42,004 nucleotides of DNA, from NCBI GenBank assembly GCA_035649895.1, contig DASRIS010000120.1, positions 1-42,004 on the forward strand, written 5' to 3'. Source of the DNA: DASSUC01 sp035649895. GTDB lineage: Bacteria; Actinomycetota; Actinomycetes; Mycobacteriales; Micromonosporaceae. Position 1 is the first letter of the stretch; each line of letters begins with the position of its first letter. Below the pieces are notes generated by a model. That model worked only from the letters and a program-made list of their open reading frames with translations, searched no databases and had not been told where the DNA came from. The translations under genes were made by a program, and so were the position numbers. Of the stretch, positions 32,956-40,142 are shown in pieces.

Positions 32956-33386
32956 TGGACGCAGAGCTCGTTGCCCTCCGGGTCCTGCATCACCACGTGG
33001 AACTCCCCCCACTCCTGCGCCTCGCGCACCTGGCTGGCACCGGCCCGCTCCAGGCGGGCGACCTCGGCGCGGACCCGTTCCATGCGCTCGGCCAGCGGCC
33101 TGCCCGGCCCGCCTCCGACGTTGAGGTCCAGGTGGACCCGGTTCTTGACGGTCTTTGGCTCGGGCACCCGCTGGAAGTAGAGGCGGGGTCCCTTGCCCTG
33201 CGGGTCCACCACCGCCGACGCCGAGCCCCACTCGGACTCGGGCACGCCCTGCGCCCGCAGGAAGTCCTCCCACGAGGAGAACCCCGACGGCGGGTCCTGG
33301 ACCTGGTAGCCAAGCGCCTCCGCCCAGAACGGGGCCAGCTTGGCCGGGTCGGCGCAGTCGATGACTATCTGTAGCTGTGTCGCCAT
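32952..33386 (-). CDS. Glyoxalase-like VOC-fold protein
   Basis: A 144-residue protein beginning QLQIVIDCADPAKLAPFWAEALGY, with RLYFQRVPEPKTVKNRVHLDLNV in the middle and HVVMQDPEGNELCVQ at the end. This is the actinobacterial glyoxalase-like (glyoxalase_6) branch of the VOC superfamily. Metal-ligand positions of true glyoxalase I are only partly present (H in NRVHLDL, E in GNELC), so enzymatic activity is uncertain; many relatives are annotated as resistance or binding proteins. An isolated gene, convergent with the SARP-type regulator; it shares the terminator hairpin with it. Confidence 0.88.
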   Translation of the reverse strand: MATQLQIVIDCADPAKLAPFWAEALGYQVQDPPSGFSSWEDFLRAQGVPESEWGSASAVVDPQGKGPRLYFQRVPEPKTVKNRVHLDLNVGGGPGRPLAERMERVRAEVARLERAGASQVREAQEWGEFHVVMQDPEGNELCVQ

Positions 33387-33530
33387 GGTCGCTCCTCGGC
33401 CGGTTGGTCATGCGCCTCGAACGCTACCGACGGCAGGCAGCGCCCGCAGGCAGCGCCGCCGACGGGGACCGGCTGCGCACCAGCCGCCACAGCCATATCC
33501 ATTAACGTTGATCTCTATGGGGGTGTCTTA

Positions 33531-34221
33531 TTGGACGCACCCATGCCCTTCCTGCCGCTCTCGGGAGGTGCCCATGCACCGACGGTCACTCCAACGCCTG
33601 CTCCGCATCGCCTGCCGAGCTGGACGCCAACGCGGCAGGCAACCCGGCCCGTCAGGCGCTCATCATCCGCCCCGCGCGCAAACCTCAACGAGAGCACCCG
33701 GTACGTCGTCGCACTGCGCAACCTGCGTACCGCCACCGGCGCCGCGATCGGGACCGAGCCGACGTTCGCCGCCCTGATGTCCCCGACGCCGCCGGCCGAC
33801 CCGGCGCTGACCCGGCGCTGGCAGTACGCCCAGCGGGCACTGTCCGCCCTGGCGACGGCGGGGGTGTCCACCGCGGGCCTGCACGTCGCCTGGGACTTCA
33901 CCGTGGCCAGCCAGCGCGGGCTCACCGAGCGGATCCTGCACATGCGCAACGAGGCGTTCGGCAACCTCAGCATCTTCGCGCCGTTCTACACCGTCGACTC
34001 CGTGACCAGCTACCCGACCCGGTCGCCGAGCCGCGCTGGTCGTGGTGGACAGCGGCACGCCGGCCCCACCGCCGGACAACCGCCCCAACACCGCAGGTTC
34101 TGACCCGCACGGCCACCCGGCCAACTCGGGTGCGATCCGGTCGATGATCGCGCAGTTCCTCGCCACCGGGCAGCTGGTGGACACCTGCGGCGGAGCGCCC
34201 TGCACCGCCCCGACCTCCTGA
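33531..34221 (+). pseudogene. Remains of a large secreted alpha/beta-hydrolase-like protein
   Basis: Fragments of one recognisable protein occur in all three frames. ELDANAAGNPARQALIIRPA (about 33617-33679) is in one frame; NLNESTRYVVALRNLRTATG, then HVAWDFTVASQRG, LTERILHMRNEAFG and IFAPFYTVDSVTSYP in a second, after an extra A in AAA (33680-33682); and DPHGHPANSGAIRS, then FLATGQLVDTCG, in the third, ending at TGA 34219-34221. These match the beginning and end of a family of secreted actinobacterial proteins of several hundred residues (RYVVALR, AWDFTVAS). The central part, including any catalytic serine motif, is gone. No functional product is expected. Confidence 0.7.
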
Positions 34222-34330
34222 CCCACACCCCGCTATGAGCTCCTGACGCACCCGCCCGCCATAAGCGCCTAGGCACACCCGCCCGCCATAGGCGCCTGAC
34301 GCGGCCGCACCGCCACGAGACCGCAAGACC

Positions 34331-34363
34331 GTTGGGGACCCGCCCGCGTGGCGGGTCCCCAAC
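34331..34363. terminator. Strong stem-loop upstream of 34390
   Basis: GTTGGGGACCCGCC (34331-34344) and GGCGGGTCCCCAAC (34350-34363) form a perfect 14-bp stem with a 5-base loop. It lies 26 bp past the stop of the minus-strand copper oxidase gene and can serve both directions. Confidence 0.85.
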
Positions 34364-34389
34364 GCGACCGGCCTAGCGCGAAGGCCCGG

Positions 34390-36216
34390 CTACCGCAGGT
34401 AGACCCACTTGGCCACCGACGGCACGCCCTCGTCGTTGACCAGGAACATCATGTAGTACCCACGCTGGGCAAGCGCGGACGCGCCACCGTTCGGCGCGCG
34501 CAGCCGCAGCTTCTTGGGGTGCGCGTGGTCGTGGTTGTGTGCCCAGTCCAGCTCGACGACCTTCTGCTCGGTGTCCGTCTGGTGGGTCACCGCCATGGGC
34601 CGCACGAGCACGACCTTGGCGACCGACTTGCCCTCCGGCGGCGGCGTCTCGACGACGAAGTCCTGTCCACGGTGGATGACGTCCGGCGCTGACGAGATGA
34701 CCGGCCGCGCCCCGCGGAACAGGTACGGCGGGCTGAAGATCTCGACCGCCGTGCTGTTCCAGCCAGCCATCATCACCTCGCCGCTGGGCAGCAGCAGCGC
34801 GACGGAGTGGTAGTCGCGGACCGACGGCAGCGCTGCCATCGACGACCACGCCCCGGTCTGCGGGTCGAACCGGGCACACGGCGAGTTGGTCTGCTGGATC
34901 CCGCCGCAGACGAACACGCTGCCGTCGGGCAGCAGGACCGTGCTGGCCAGGCTCCGGTGCGCTCCGTCCGGGAACGCCAGCGGCGGCCCCCAGTCGGTCG
35001 CGGGCGACAGCGACGTCACGTCGGCCAGCTCGTACGTGTGGTTCGTGGAGATGTCGGAGCCGCCGACGACCATCACCTGCGCGTAGGGCGCGCTCTTGCT
35101 CAGCAGCAGCACGGACATGCCCTTGGTCCGGTCGGGCTCGGCCGGGCTGAACGGTGCGGTGTCGGCCCACACGCCCGAGGCCGGCCCGGTCAGCGTGAAG
35201 TACGAGGACTGGTCGTCGCTGCCACCCGGGTAGGGGCCCCCGCCAGGTCCGGCGCCGCCCCAGCCCGTACGCGAGTAGAAGACCGCGCGGTTGGGCAGCA
35301 GGTGCAGCCCGGGGTAGAGGTACGGGAACATCTTCGTGTCCCCCGACGACAGCGGCGTGAAGTCATCCGTGCTCTCGTCGTAGATGTCCATCTGGCCGTG
35401 CCCGTGCCCGCACACCACCAGGACCCGGCCTGGCTCGCCGCCGAGCGAGACCGCGGTCGGGTACCACCGGGAGTCCGACATCGGCCCGGCGGTCCGCGAC
35501 CACGACCGGGTCTCCGGGTCGAACGTGTAGCCCCACCTGGCGAGGGCGTTGTGCCCGTACCCACCGCCGCCCACGGACAGCAGCCTGCCGTCGGACAGGA
35601 ACACGTGATGCCCGCACAGCTGCGAGTAGCCGCCCGGCATCAGGTGCGGCTGGTTGACCGGGTCCTCGAACGTCGCCGCGGACGTGTCCTGCGGGTCCCA
35701 CAGCAGCGTCGTCTCGTCCGCCGTGATGAACAGGACCTTCCCCGTACGCAGCAGCGCCGCGTGGATGACCCCGTCGTAGCCGCCGGGGCCGCGGCGCGGG
35801 ACGGGCTGCGGGAAGACCCGCCACTCGCCGAAGGACGTGCGGCCGAAGTGGCGGGCCAGCAGCTCAAGCGCCGGGGTGTCGAGCACCCCCGCGTCGGTGG
35901 CCTCCCGCAGGTGCCGCAGCCCCAGCGGGAACTCGCGGTCCCGAAGCTCGATGACCCGCTGGGCCGCGGCCGCCTCCAGCAGGGCCCTGGGTTGCGGCTG
36001 GCCGTCGCCTCCCTCGCCGTCGCCGCCGTGACCGCCGTGCCCGCCGCCCTCGCCCACGATGGCGACCTTCTCGACCATCAGGTCCTCGGGCCGCGTGGCG
36101 GCGTTGATGAAGTCAAGGATCCTGCGGTGCGTGGGAGCGTCGATGCTCCCGTTGCGCGCGCCGCGGCCGTCCTGGTGCGTCTCGGCCGCCCTGGCCTCGG
36201 CCATGGAACCAGCCAT
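34390..36216 (-). CDS. Galactose-oxidase-like radical copper oxidase (kelch domain plus DUF1929)
   Basis: A 608-residue protein. Residues 150-500 contain kelch repeats (VFLSDGRLLSVGGGG, VLLPDGSVFVCGGI, ALLLPSGEVMMAGW), and the C-terminal 100 residues are the DUF1929 immunoglobulin-like domain. All active-site residues of galactose oxidase have counterparts: Cys201 (QLCGHH) and Tyr252 (RWYPTAV) for the Tyr-Cys cross-link, Tyr469-His470 (RDYHSVALLL), and His545 (AVTHQTD). It should therefore be a mononuclear copper enzyme that oxidises a primary alcohol or aldehyde to give hydrogen peroxide, as the Streptomyces protein GlxA does. No signal peptide or membrane anchor is seen. The His/Gly-rich stretch at 55-72 and HNHDHAH at 560-566 could bind extra metal. 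The start at 36216 follows GGGAGGG. Confidence 0.87.
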   Translation of the reverse strand: MAGSMAEARAAETHQDGRGARNGSIDAPTHRRILDFINAATRPEDLMVEKVAIVGEGGGHGGHGGDGEGGDGQPQPRALLEAAAAQRVIELRDREFPLGLRHLREATDAGVLDTPALELLARHFGRTSFGEWRVFPQPVPRRGPGGYDGVIHAALLRTGKVLFITADETTLLWDPQDTSAATFEDPVNQPHLMPGGYSQLCGHHVFLSDGRLLSVGGGGYGHNALARWGYTFDPETRSWSRTAGPMSDSRWYPTAVSLGGEPGRVLVVCGHGHGQMDIYDESTDDFTPLSSGDTKMFPYLYPGLHLLPNRAVFYSRTGWGGAGPGGGPYPGGSDDQSSYFTLTGPASGVWADTAPFSPAEPDRTKGMSVLLLSKSAPYAQVMVVGGSDISTNHTYELADVTSLSPATDWGPPLAFPDGAHRSLASTVLLPDGSVFVCGGIQQTNSPCARFDPQTGAWSSMAALPSVRDYHSVALLLPSGEVMMAGWNSTAVEIFSPPYLFRGARPVISSAPDVIHRGQDFVVETPPPEGKSVAKVVLVRPMAVTHQTDTEQKVVELDWAHNHDHAHPKKLRLRAPNGGASALAQRGYYMMFLVNDEGVPSVAKWVYLR

Positions 36217-36625
36217 CTCCGATTCCCTCCCCCGTGTCTGAAGGCGCTGCCCGACCGTGGGCCGCGCCTGGTCCGGTGCTGCCCCGCAGGTCCGTGCGGG
36301 CGTGGCGCGCTGCCTGCTCTGGGGGGTGGGGCAGGACCGTGACGCGCTGTACGCCGGCGCCTGTGGCGGTCCGGACACCGCCGTGGCTCATGCCTTCCCA
36401 GTGCAGCATCTGCGGTGCCCACCCGGACAGTCGGATATGCGACTACACCATGAGGTGACACCATCGCGACCGCGTATAGGCGCCGGGCTGCGCATTCTCG
36501 CCAATACGCGTTTGTTCGGGTCGCAAGGTCCCGCACCGGCGGGACATCAGTCCCACGCACAAAGGACGGCAGCCGCGCAACCATGCTCTCGAGGAACCAC
36601 TCCATCGCGAGTGCAGGGAGGCGCC
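36217..36625. other. Intergenic region between the copper oxidase and the 36626 gene
   Basis: About 410 bp without a convincing gene. An open frame on the plus strand reaches into the following gene but lacks a start with a ribosome binding site and codes for nothing recognised. The segment from 36430 to 36520 is lower in GC (TATGCGACTACACC, GCGTATAGG, CAATACGCGTTTG), suitable for a promoter, and the inverted repeats at 36528-36554 follow it. Confidence 0.6.
36528..36554 (+). promoter_or_regulatory. DosR-like palindrome overlapping a competing hairpin
   Basis: GGGAC-ATCA-GTCCC (36541-36554) fits the core of DosR/DevR operators (GGGAC-N4-GTCCC) known from mycobacteria and other actinomycetes. 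Its left half is also the right arm of another inverted repeat, GTCCCGC-ACCG-GCGGGAC (36528-36545). The site lies 72 bp upstream of the 36626 gene, which precedes a kinase and a NarL/LuxR response regulator. Confidence 0.5.
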
Positions 36626-37120
36626 ATGAGCGCATCAAAGGTACCCATGGACGCGGCTATCCACGGCCGCGCCGTCTTCGTCATCACCAATGACGACACC
36701 ACCGTGCACCTGTACCGGGACGTGCAGAGCCTGGTGCTGGACACCAAGGAGGGCGACGCTGCCCGCCTGGGTTCGGTCGGCTTCTTCAATGTGCGGGGCC
36801 AGCGGCTCGCTCCAGTGCTAAGCGCCGATGGCGCATTGACCGGCCTGCGAAACGTCGGCGGCCAGCCCGACGTGCGCGCCGTCCAGGCGCGGTTGTGCAC
36901 GGTGCTGCGGAACCTCGCCGCCACAGTGGAGGCACGCGTGGCAAAGGCGGCCGGAGCGATAACGGTGGAGGAGGCGCTCCGCCTGCTTCCCGAGCTGGAC
37001 GGAAAAGACCTCCAGGAATGCTACGACCTGCTTGAGCCGGTCTTCTCGCATGCCTACCGTGATAGCGACCCGAAGGCGAGGGACGACCGCGACTGGTGGC
37101 ACAACCTCTGGGCCCACTGA
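36626..37120 (+). CDS. Uncharacterised soluble protein upstream of a two-component system
   Basis: 164 residues starting at ATG 36626 with AGGGAGG 7 bases upstream. No membrane segment and no recognised family. The N-terminal half looks beta-rich (GRAVFVITNDDTTVHLYRDV, then RLGSVGFFNVRGQRLAPVLS); the C-terminal half is helical (VRAVQARLCTVLRNLAATVE, then TVEEALRLLPELDG) and ends in an acidic/aromatic tail with DDRDWWHNLWAH. It lies 78 bp before the histidine kinase on the same strand and 72 bp after a DosR-like palindrome, so it may form a transcription unit with, or be an output of, the two-component system. The 20 bp before the kinase are partly a duplication (37123-37161). Function unknown. 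Confidence 0.7.
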   Translation: MSASKVPMDAAIHGRAVFVITNDDTTVHLYRDVQSLVLDTKEGDAARLGSVGFFNVRGQRLAPVLSADGALTGLRNVGGQPDVRAVQARLCTVLRNLAATVEARVAKAAGAITVEEALRLLPELDGKDLQECYDLLEPVFSHAYRDSDPKARDDRDWWHNLWAH

Positions 37121-37122
37121 GC

Positions 37123-37161
37123 TTCCGGCAGGGGCATCCCGCCTTCCGGCAGGGCATCCCG
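37123..37161. repeat. Direct duplication between the 36626 gene and the kinase gene
   Basis: CTTCCGGCAGGGGCATCCCG and CTTCCGGCAGGGCATCCCG stand side by side and differ by one G. Confidence 0.8.
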
Positions 37162-37198
37162 CGAAGGACCACGGCGCCAGTGATCGTTGGAGGTTGTG

Positions 37199-39190
37199 AT
37201 GGTAGGCATCTCAGGTGAGCTGCGTCCGGCGCGGCGGGTGCCGGGCGTGGTCCTGGCCGGCGCAGTGGCTGTGGTGGGCCTCGTCCTGCTAGGACAGTGG
37301 CTGGACGACCAGGCGGTCCCGCTGCGGAGCGTGTCGTTGACAGCGGCCATCGGGGTGCTGGTCACCCCGATGGCCGCCCTGGTCCTCGCCGGGGCGCCGG
37401 GGCACCTGGTCGGCCGGTTGATGTTCGCCGCCGGTGCGGTCTCCTGCGCGTCGGTGCTCGCGGCGAGCTGGGCCGGCCTGCTCCCGCTGGCCTGGCTGAC
37501 GCAGTGGTCCGGCTGGCCGCCCTTGGGCCTTATCGTGCTCACCCTGCTGGTGTTCCCCGACGGGCGGCTGCCCTCCTCGCGGTGGCGACCGTTGGCCATC
37601 CTCATCGCCGCGGCGGTGGCCGTGGCGAGCATCGCTCTTGCGGCGGCCGCGCTGGACCACCCGCGCGACCTGCTCACCAGCACCCAGCATCCAGTCACAC
37701 CCCGGGCGCAGCTGCTCAAGCAGGTGGCCAAGGCCGCGATCCTGGTCGTCGGCGTGGGCCTGGTCGCAGTGCTCTGGTCGTTGTGGCACCGGTGGCGGCG
37801 GGCCGGCGGGGAGGTCCGCCAGCAGCTGGCCTGCCTCCTCGCGGCCGGGGCCCTGTTTCCGCTGGCCCTGGTGCTTGACGTGTTTGTCCTGCCCAGCGTC
37901 GCCTGGGCGCTCGCCGCCGCGGTCATCCCGGTCGCTATGACCGTCGCGGTGATGCAGTACAGCCTCTACGACGCCGACCGCATCATCAACCGGACCATTG
38001 TCTGGCTGGTGATGACGTTCCTCGTGGTCGTGGGCTTCGTCGCGATCGTGGCACTGCTGCGTGACCGGTTCCTCGGTGCCGACGCGTCCAACGCCTCCCT
38101 GGTCGCGACCGGGCTCATCGCGGTGGCGTTCGAGCCGGTACGACGGCGTGTCCAGCACCGCGTCGAGCACATGATCTACGGCGACCGCGACGACCCGTAC
38201 AAGGTCATATCGTCCCTTGGCGATGTGCACAGCAGGACGACCGACCCCAACGCCGTGCTCCCGCTGCTGGCCGGGACGATAGCCCGCCTGATGCGGGTGC
38301 CGTACGTCGCGGTCGAGCTCACCGAGCACGGCTCCCCGCGCATCTCCGCCGAGTACGGCCGGCGCACCCCGGCGGTCGAGCAGTTCGACATGGTCGCGCA
38401 TGGTCAGCGGCTTGGGCGGCTGCTGGTCGGGACGCGAAGCTTCGGGGAGCGGTTCACCCGCGACGAGCGCGGCCTGCTGGCGGGCGTGGCGCAGTACACC
38501 GCGGCGATGACCGACGCGATCCGGCTCATCCACGACCTTCAGGACTCCCGGGGAAGGCTGATCACCGCCCGCGAGGAGGAGCGGCGGCGGCTCCGGCGGG
38601 ACCTCCACGACGGTGTCGGCCCGGCCTTGACCGGCCTGTCGATGCAGGTACGGGCCGCACTCAAGTGCGTCGGCCAGCCGGAGCGGGTGAGCACCATTCT
38701 GGACGGTGTCAGCGCCGACCTACGGCTCTGCGCGTCCGAGGTACGCCAGCTGCTGGACGGCCTGCCGAGACCAGCCGAGCTGGACCACGGGCTGCAGGCC
38801 GCGCTGCTGGCCTACTGCCGCCGGTTCGACAACCCGCCGCTGTCCGTCGAGCTGAACGTGGTGGACGACCTCGACGGGCTACCGGCGGCCGTTGAGGTGG
38901 CCGCGTACCGCATCGTCACCGAGGCGCTCACCAACGTGGCCAAGCATGCCCGGGCGCGCACCTGCCAGGTCACGGTCAGCCGGCGGGACATGCTGTGCAT
39001 CGAGGTCTTCGACGACGGCGTCGGCATCGAGGCCGCGCTGGCCGGCCAGCGCGGCGTGGGGCTGGACTCCATGCGTGAGCGCGCCGCCGAGCTGGGCGGA
39101 GAGTGTATTTTCACCGACCGCGCCTTGGGTGGCACTGCCGTGTGGGTCAGTCTTCCCATCCCTGTCGTCCCGCAGCCGGACGCCAGATAG
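37199..39190 (+). CDS. Membrane sensor histidine kinase (NarL-type, HisKA_3)
   Basis: About 663 residues. Residues 1-300 hold roughly eight hydrophobic helices (VVLAGAVAVVGLVLLGQWL, LGLIVLTLLVFPDGRLP and WLVMTFLVVVGFVAIVALL). A GAF-like region follows (VLPLLAGTIARLMRVPYVAV), then the dimerisation domain with phosphoacceptor His470 in RRDLHDGVGPALTGL and the HATPase domain (YRIVTEALTNVAKHA, then IEVFDDGVGIEAA and RGVGLDSMRERA). It should autophosphorylate and pass the phosphate to the response regulator at 39333. The multi-helix input domain suggests that it senses a membrane or small-molecule signal. GGAGG (37189-37193) fits ATG 37199 better than the TTG or GTG just upstream. Confidence 0.92.
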   Translation: MVGISGELRPARRVPGVVLAGAVAVVGLVLLGQWLDDQAVPLRSVSLTAAIGVLVTPMAALVLAGAPGHLVGRLMFAAGAVSCASVLAASWAGLLPLAWLTQWSGWPPLGLIVLTLLVFPDGRLPSSRWRPLAILIAAAVAVASIALAAAALDHPRDLLTSTQHPVTPRAQLLKQVAKAAILVVGVGLVAVLWSLWHRWRRAGGEVRQQLACLLAAGALFPLALVLDVFVLPSVAWALAAAVIPVAMTVAVMQYSLYDADRIINRTIVWLVMTFLVVVGFVAIVALLRDRFLGADASNASLVATGLIAVAFEPVRRRVQHRVEHMIYGDRDDPYKVISSLGDVHSRTTDPNAVLPLLAGTIARLMRVPYVAVELTEHGSPRISAEYGRRTPAVEQFDMVAHGQRLGRLLVGTRSFGERFTRDERGLLAGVAQYTAAMTDAIRLIHDLQDSRGRLITAREEERRRLRRDLHDGVGPALTGLSMQVRAALKCVGQPERVSTILDGVSADLRLCASEVRQLLDGLPRPAELDHGLQAALLAYCRRFDNPPLSVELNVVDDLDGLPAAVEVAAYRIVTEALTNVAKHARARTCQVTVSRRDMLCIEVFDDGVGIEAALAGQRGVGLDSMRERAAELGGECIFTDRALGGTAVWVSLPIPVVPQPDAR

Positions 39191-39332
39191 CTTTCACCAG
39201 GGCCGGCTCACCATCGAGGGAAAACCACTCCCACACACCACACGGTCAACGGGACTCGATAACATACAGCTTTCAGCTCGGTAGCATTCGGGGGCTGTCG
39301 CCGCGCTTTCCTCCAGCTGCATGAGGTGAGCC

Positions 39333-39980
39333 ATGCTCAAGCCCCAGCGGGTTCTCATCGTTGATGACCACCCCATCGTGCGGCGCGGTCTTCGGACGAT
39401 GCTCGAGGGCGAGCCATGGGTCGCGGAGGTGGTGGAGGCAGCGACCGTCCAGGAGGCGGTGGAGAAGGCGGTCAGCTGCCAGGTGGATGTCGTCGCGATG
39501 GACGTGGCGTTTCCCGACGGTGACGGCATCGAGGCCACCCGGCAGATCCGGCGGCTTTGGCCACGGGCGAAAGTGCTCATGGTGACGCTGCACGACGACG
39601 AGGACCGCGTGGTGCAGGCGCTAAATGCCGGTGCCCGTGGTTATGTGCTCAAGGAGACCGAGCCGGACCTACTCATCGACGCCCTGCGTACCGTCGCCGG
39701 TGGTGGTGTCGTGCTCGGCCCGCGGATCGGCCCGGAGGTGCTCACCACTCTCCAGCAGCAACCAACCCGGCTGCCACCCCCGTTTGACAAGCTCACCGAC
39801 GGCGAGCGGAAGCTACTCGCCGGGCTGGTCCGGGGCGAGAGCAACGCCAGGATCGCCCGGAACCTCGGGGTCGCGGAGAAGACCGTCCGCAACCGGCTCT
39901 CCGTCGTCTTCACCAAGCTGGGAGTCTCCGACCGCGTCCAGGCCGCTCTGCTCGCGCGCGACCACGGCATCACCGGTTAG
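39333..39980 (+). CDS. NarL/LuxR-family response regulator
   Basis: A 215-residue regulator. The receiver domain has the acidic pair in IVDDHP (11-12), phosphoacceptor Asp57 (VVAMDVAFPDGDG), the Thr in VLMVTLHDDED and Lys107 (YVLKETEPD). The LuxR-type helix-turn-helix fills the C-terminus (LTDGERKLLAGLVRGESNAR, then IARNLGVAEKTVRNRLSVVFTKLGV). It is the natural partner of the HisKA_3 kinase 142 bp upstream on the same strand. The spacer contains AT-richer sequence (GACTCGATAACATACAGC, about 39254-39271), so the gene may also have its own promoter. GAGGTGAGCC precedes the ATG. The DosR-like palindrome at 36541 is a candidate target, since DosR belongs to this family. Confidence 0.93.
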   Translation: MLKPQRVLIVDDHPIVRRGLRTMLEGEPWVAEVVEAATVQEAVEKAVSCQVDVVAMDVAFPDGDGIEATRQIRRLWPRAKVLMVTLHDDEDRVVQALNAGARGYVLKETEPDLLIDALRTVAGGGVVLGPRIGPEVLTTLQQQPTRLPPPFDKLTDGERKLLAGLVRGESNARIARNLGVAEKTVRNRLSVVFTKLGVSDRVQAALLARDHGITG

Positions 39981-40142
39981 GCCCCTACCGACCCACCAGG
40001 GCGCCCTGATCCACCGGAGCGCCCGGGACATCCGCCCGCTACCGCCCCAGAGGATCCGGGACATCCGCCCGCCGCCACCCGGAACGGCCCGGGACGTGTG
40101 CCCTCTACCGCCCGGGACGCCCTACGGCGGCAAATAGTAGAC
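39981..40142. other. Intergenic spacer with short degenerate repeats
   Basis: The spacer contains three related segments, GGGACATCCGCCCGCTACCG (near 40027), GGGACATCCGCCCGCCGCCA (near 40060) and GGGACGTGTGCCCTCTACCG (near 40091). It ends in a short AT-rich run (CAAATAGTAGAC) directly before the cyclase ATG, which would fit a leaderless or short-leader transcript. No gene is seen. Confidence 0.5.
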
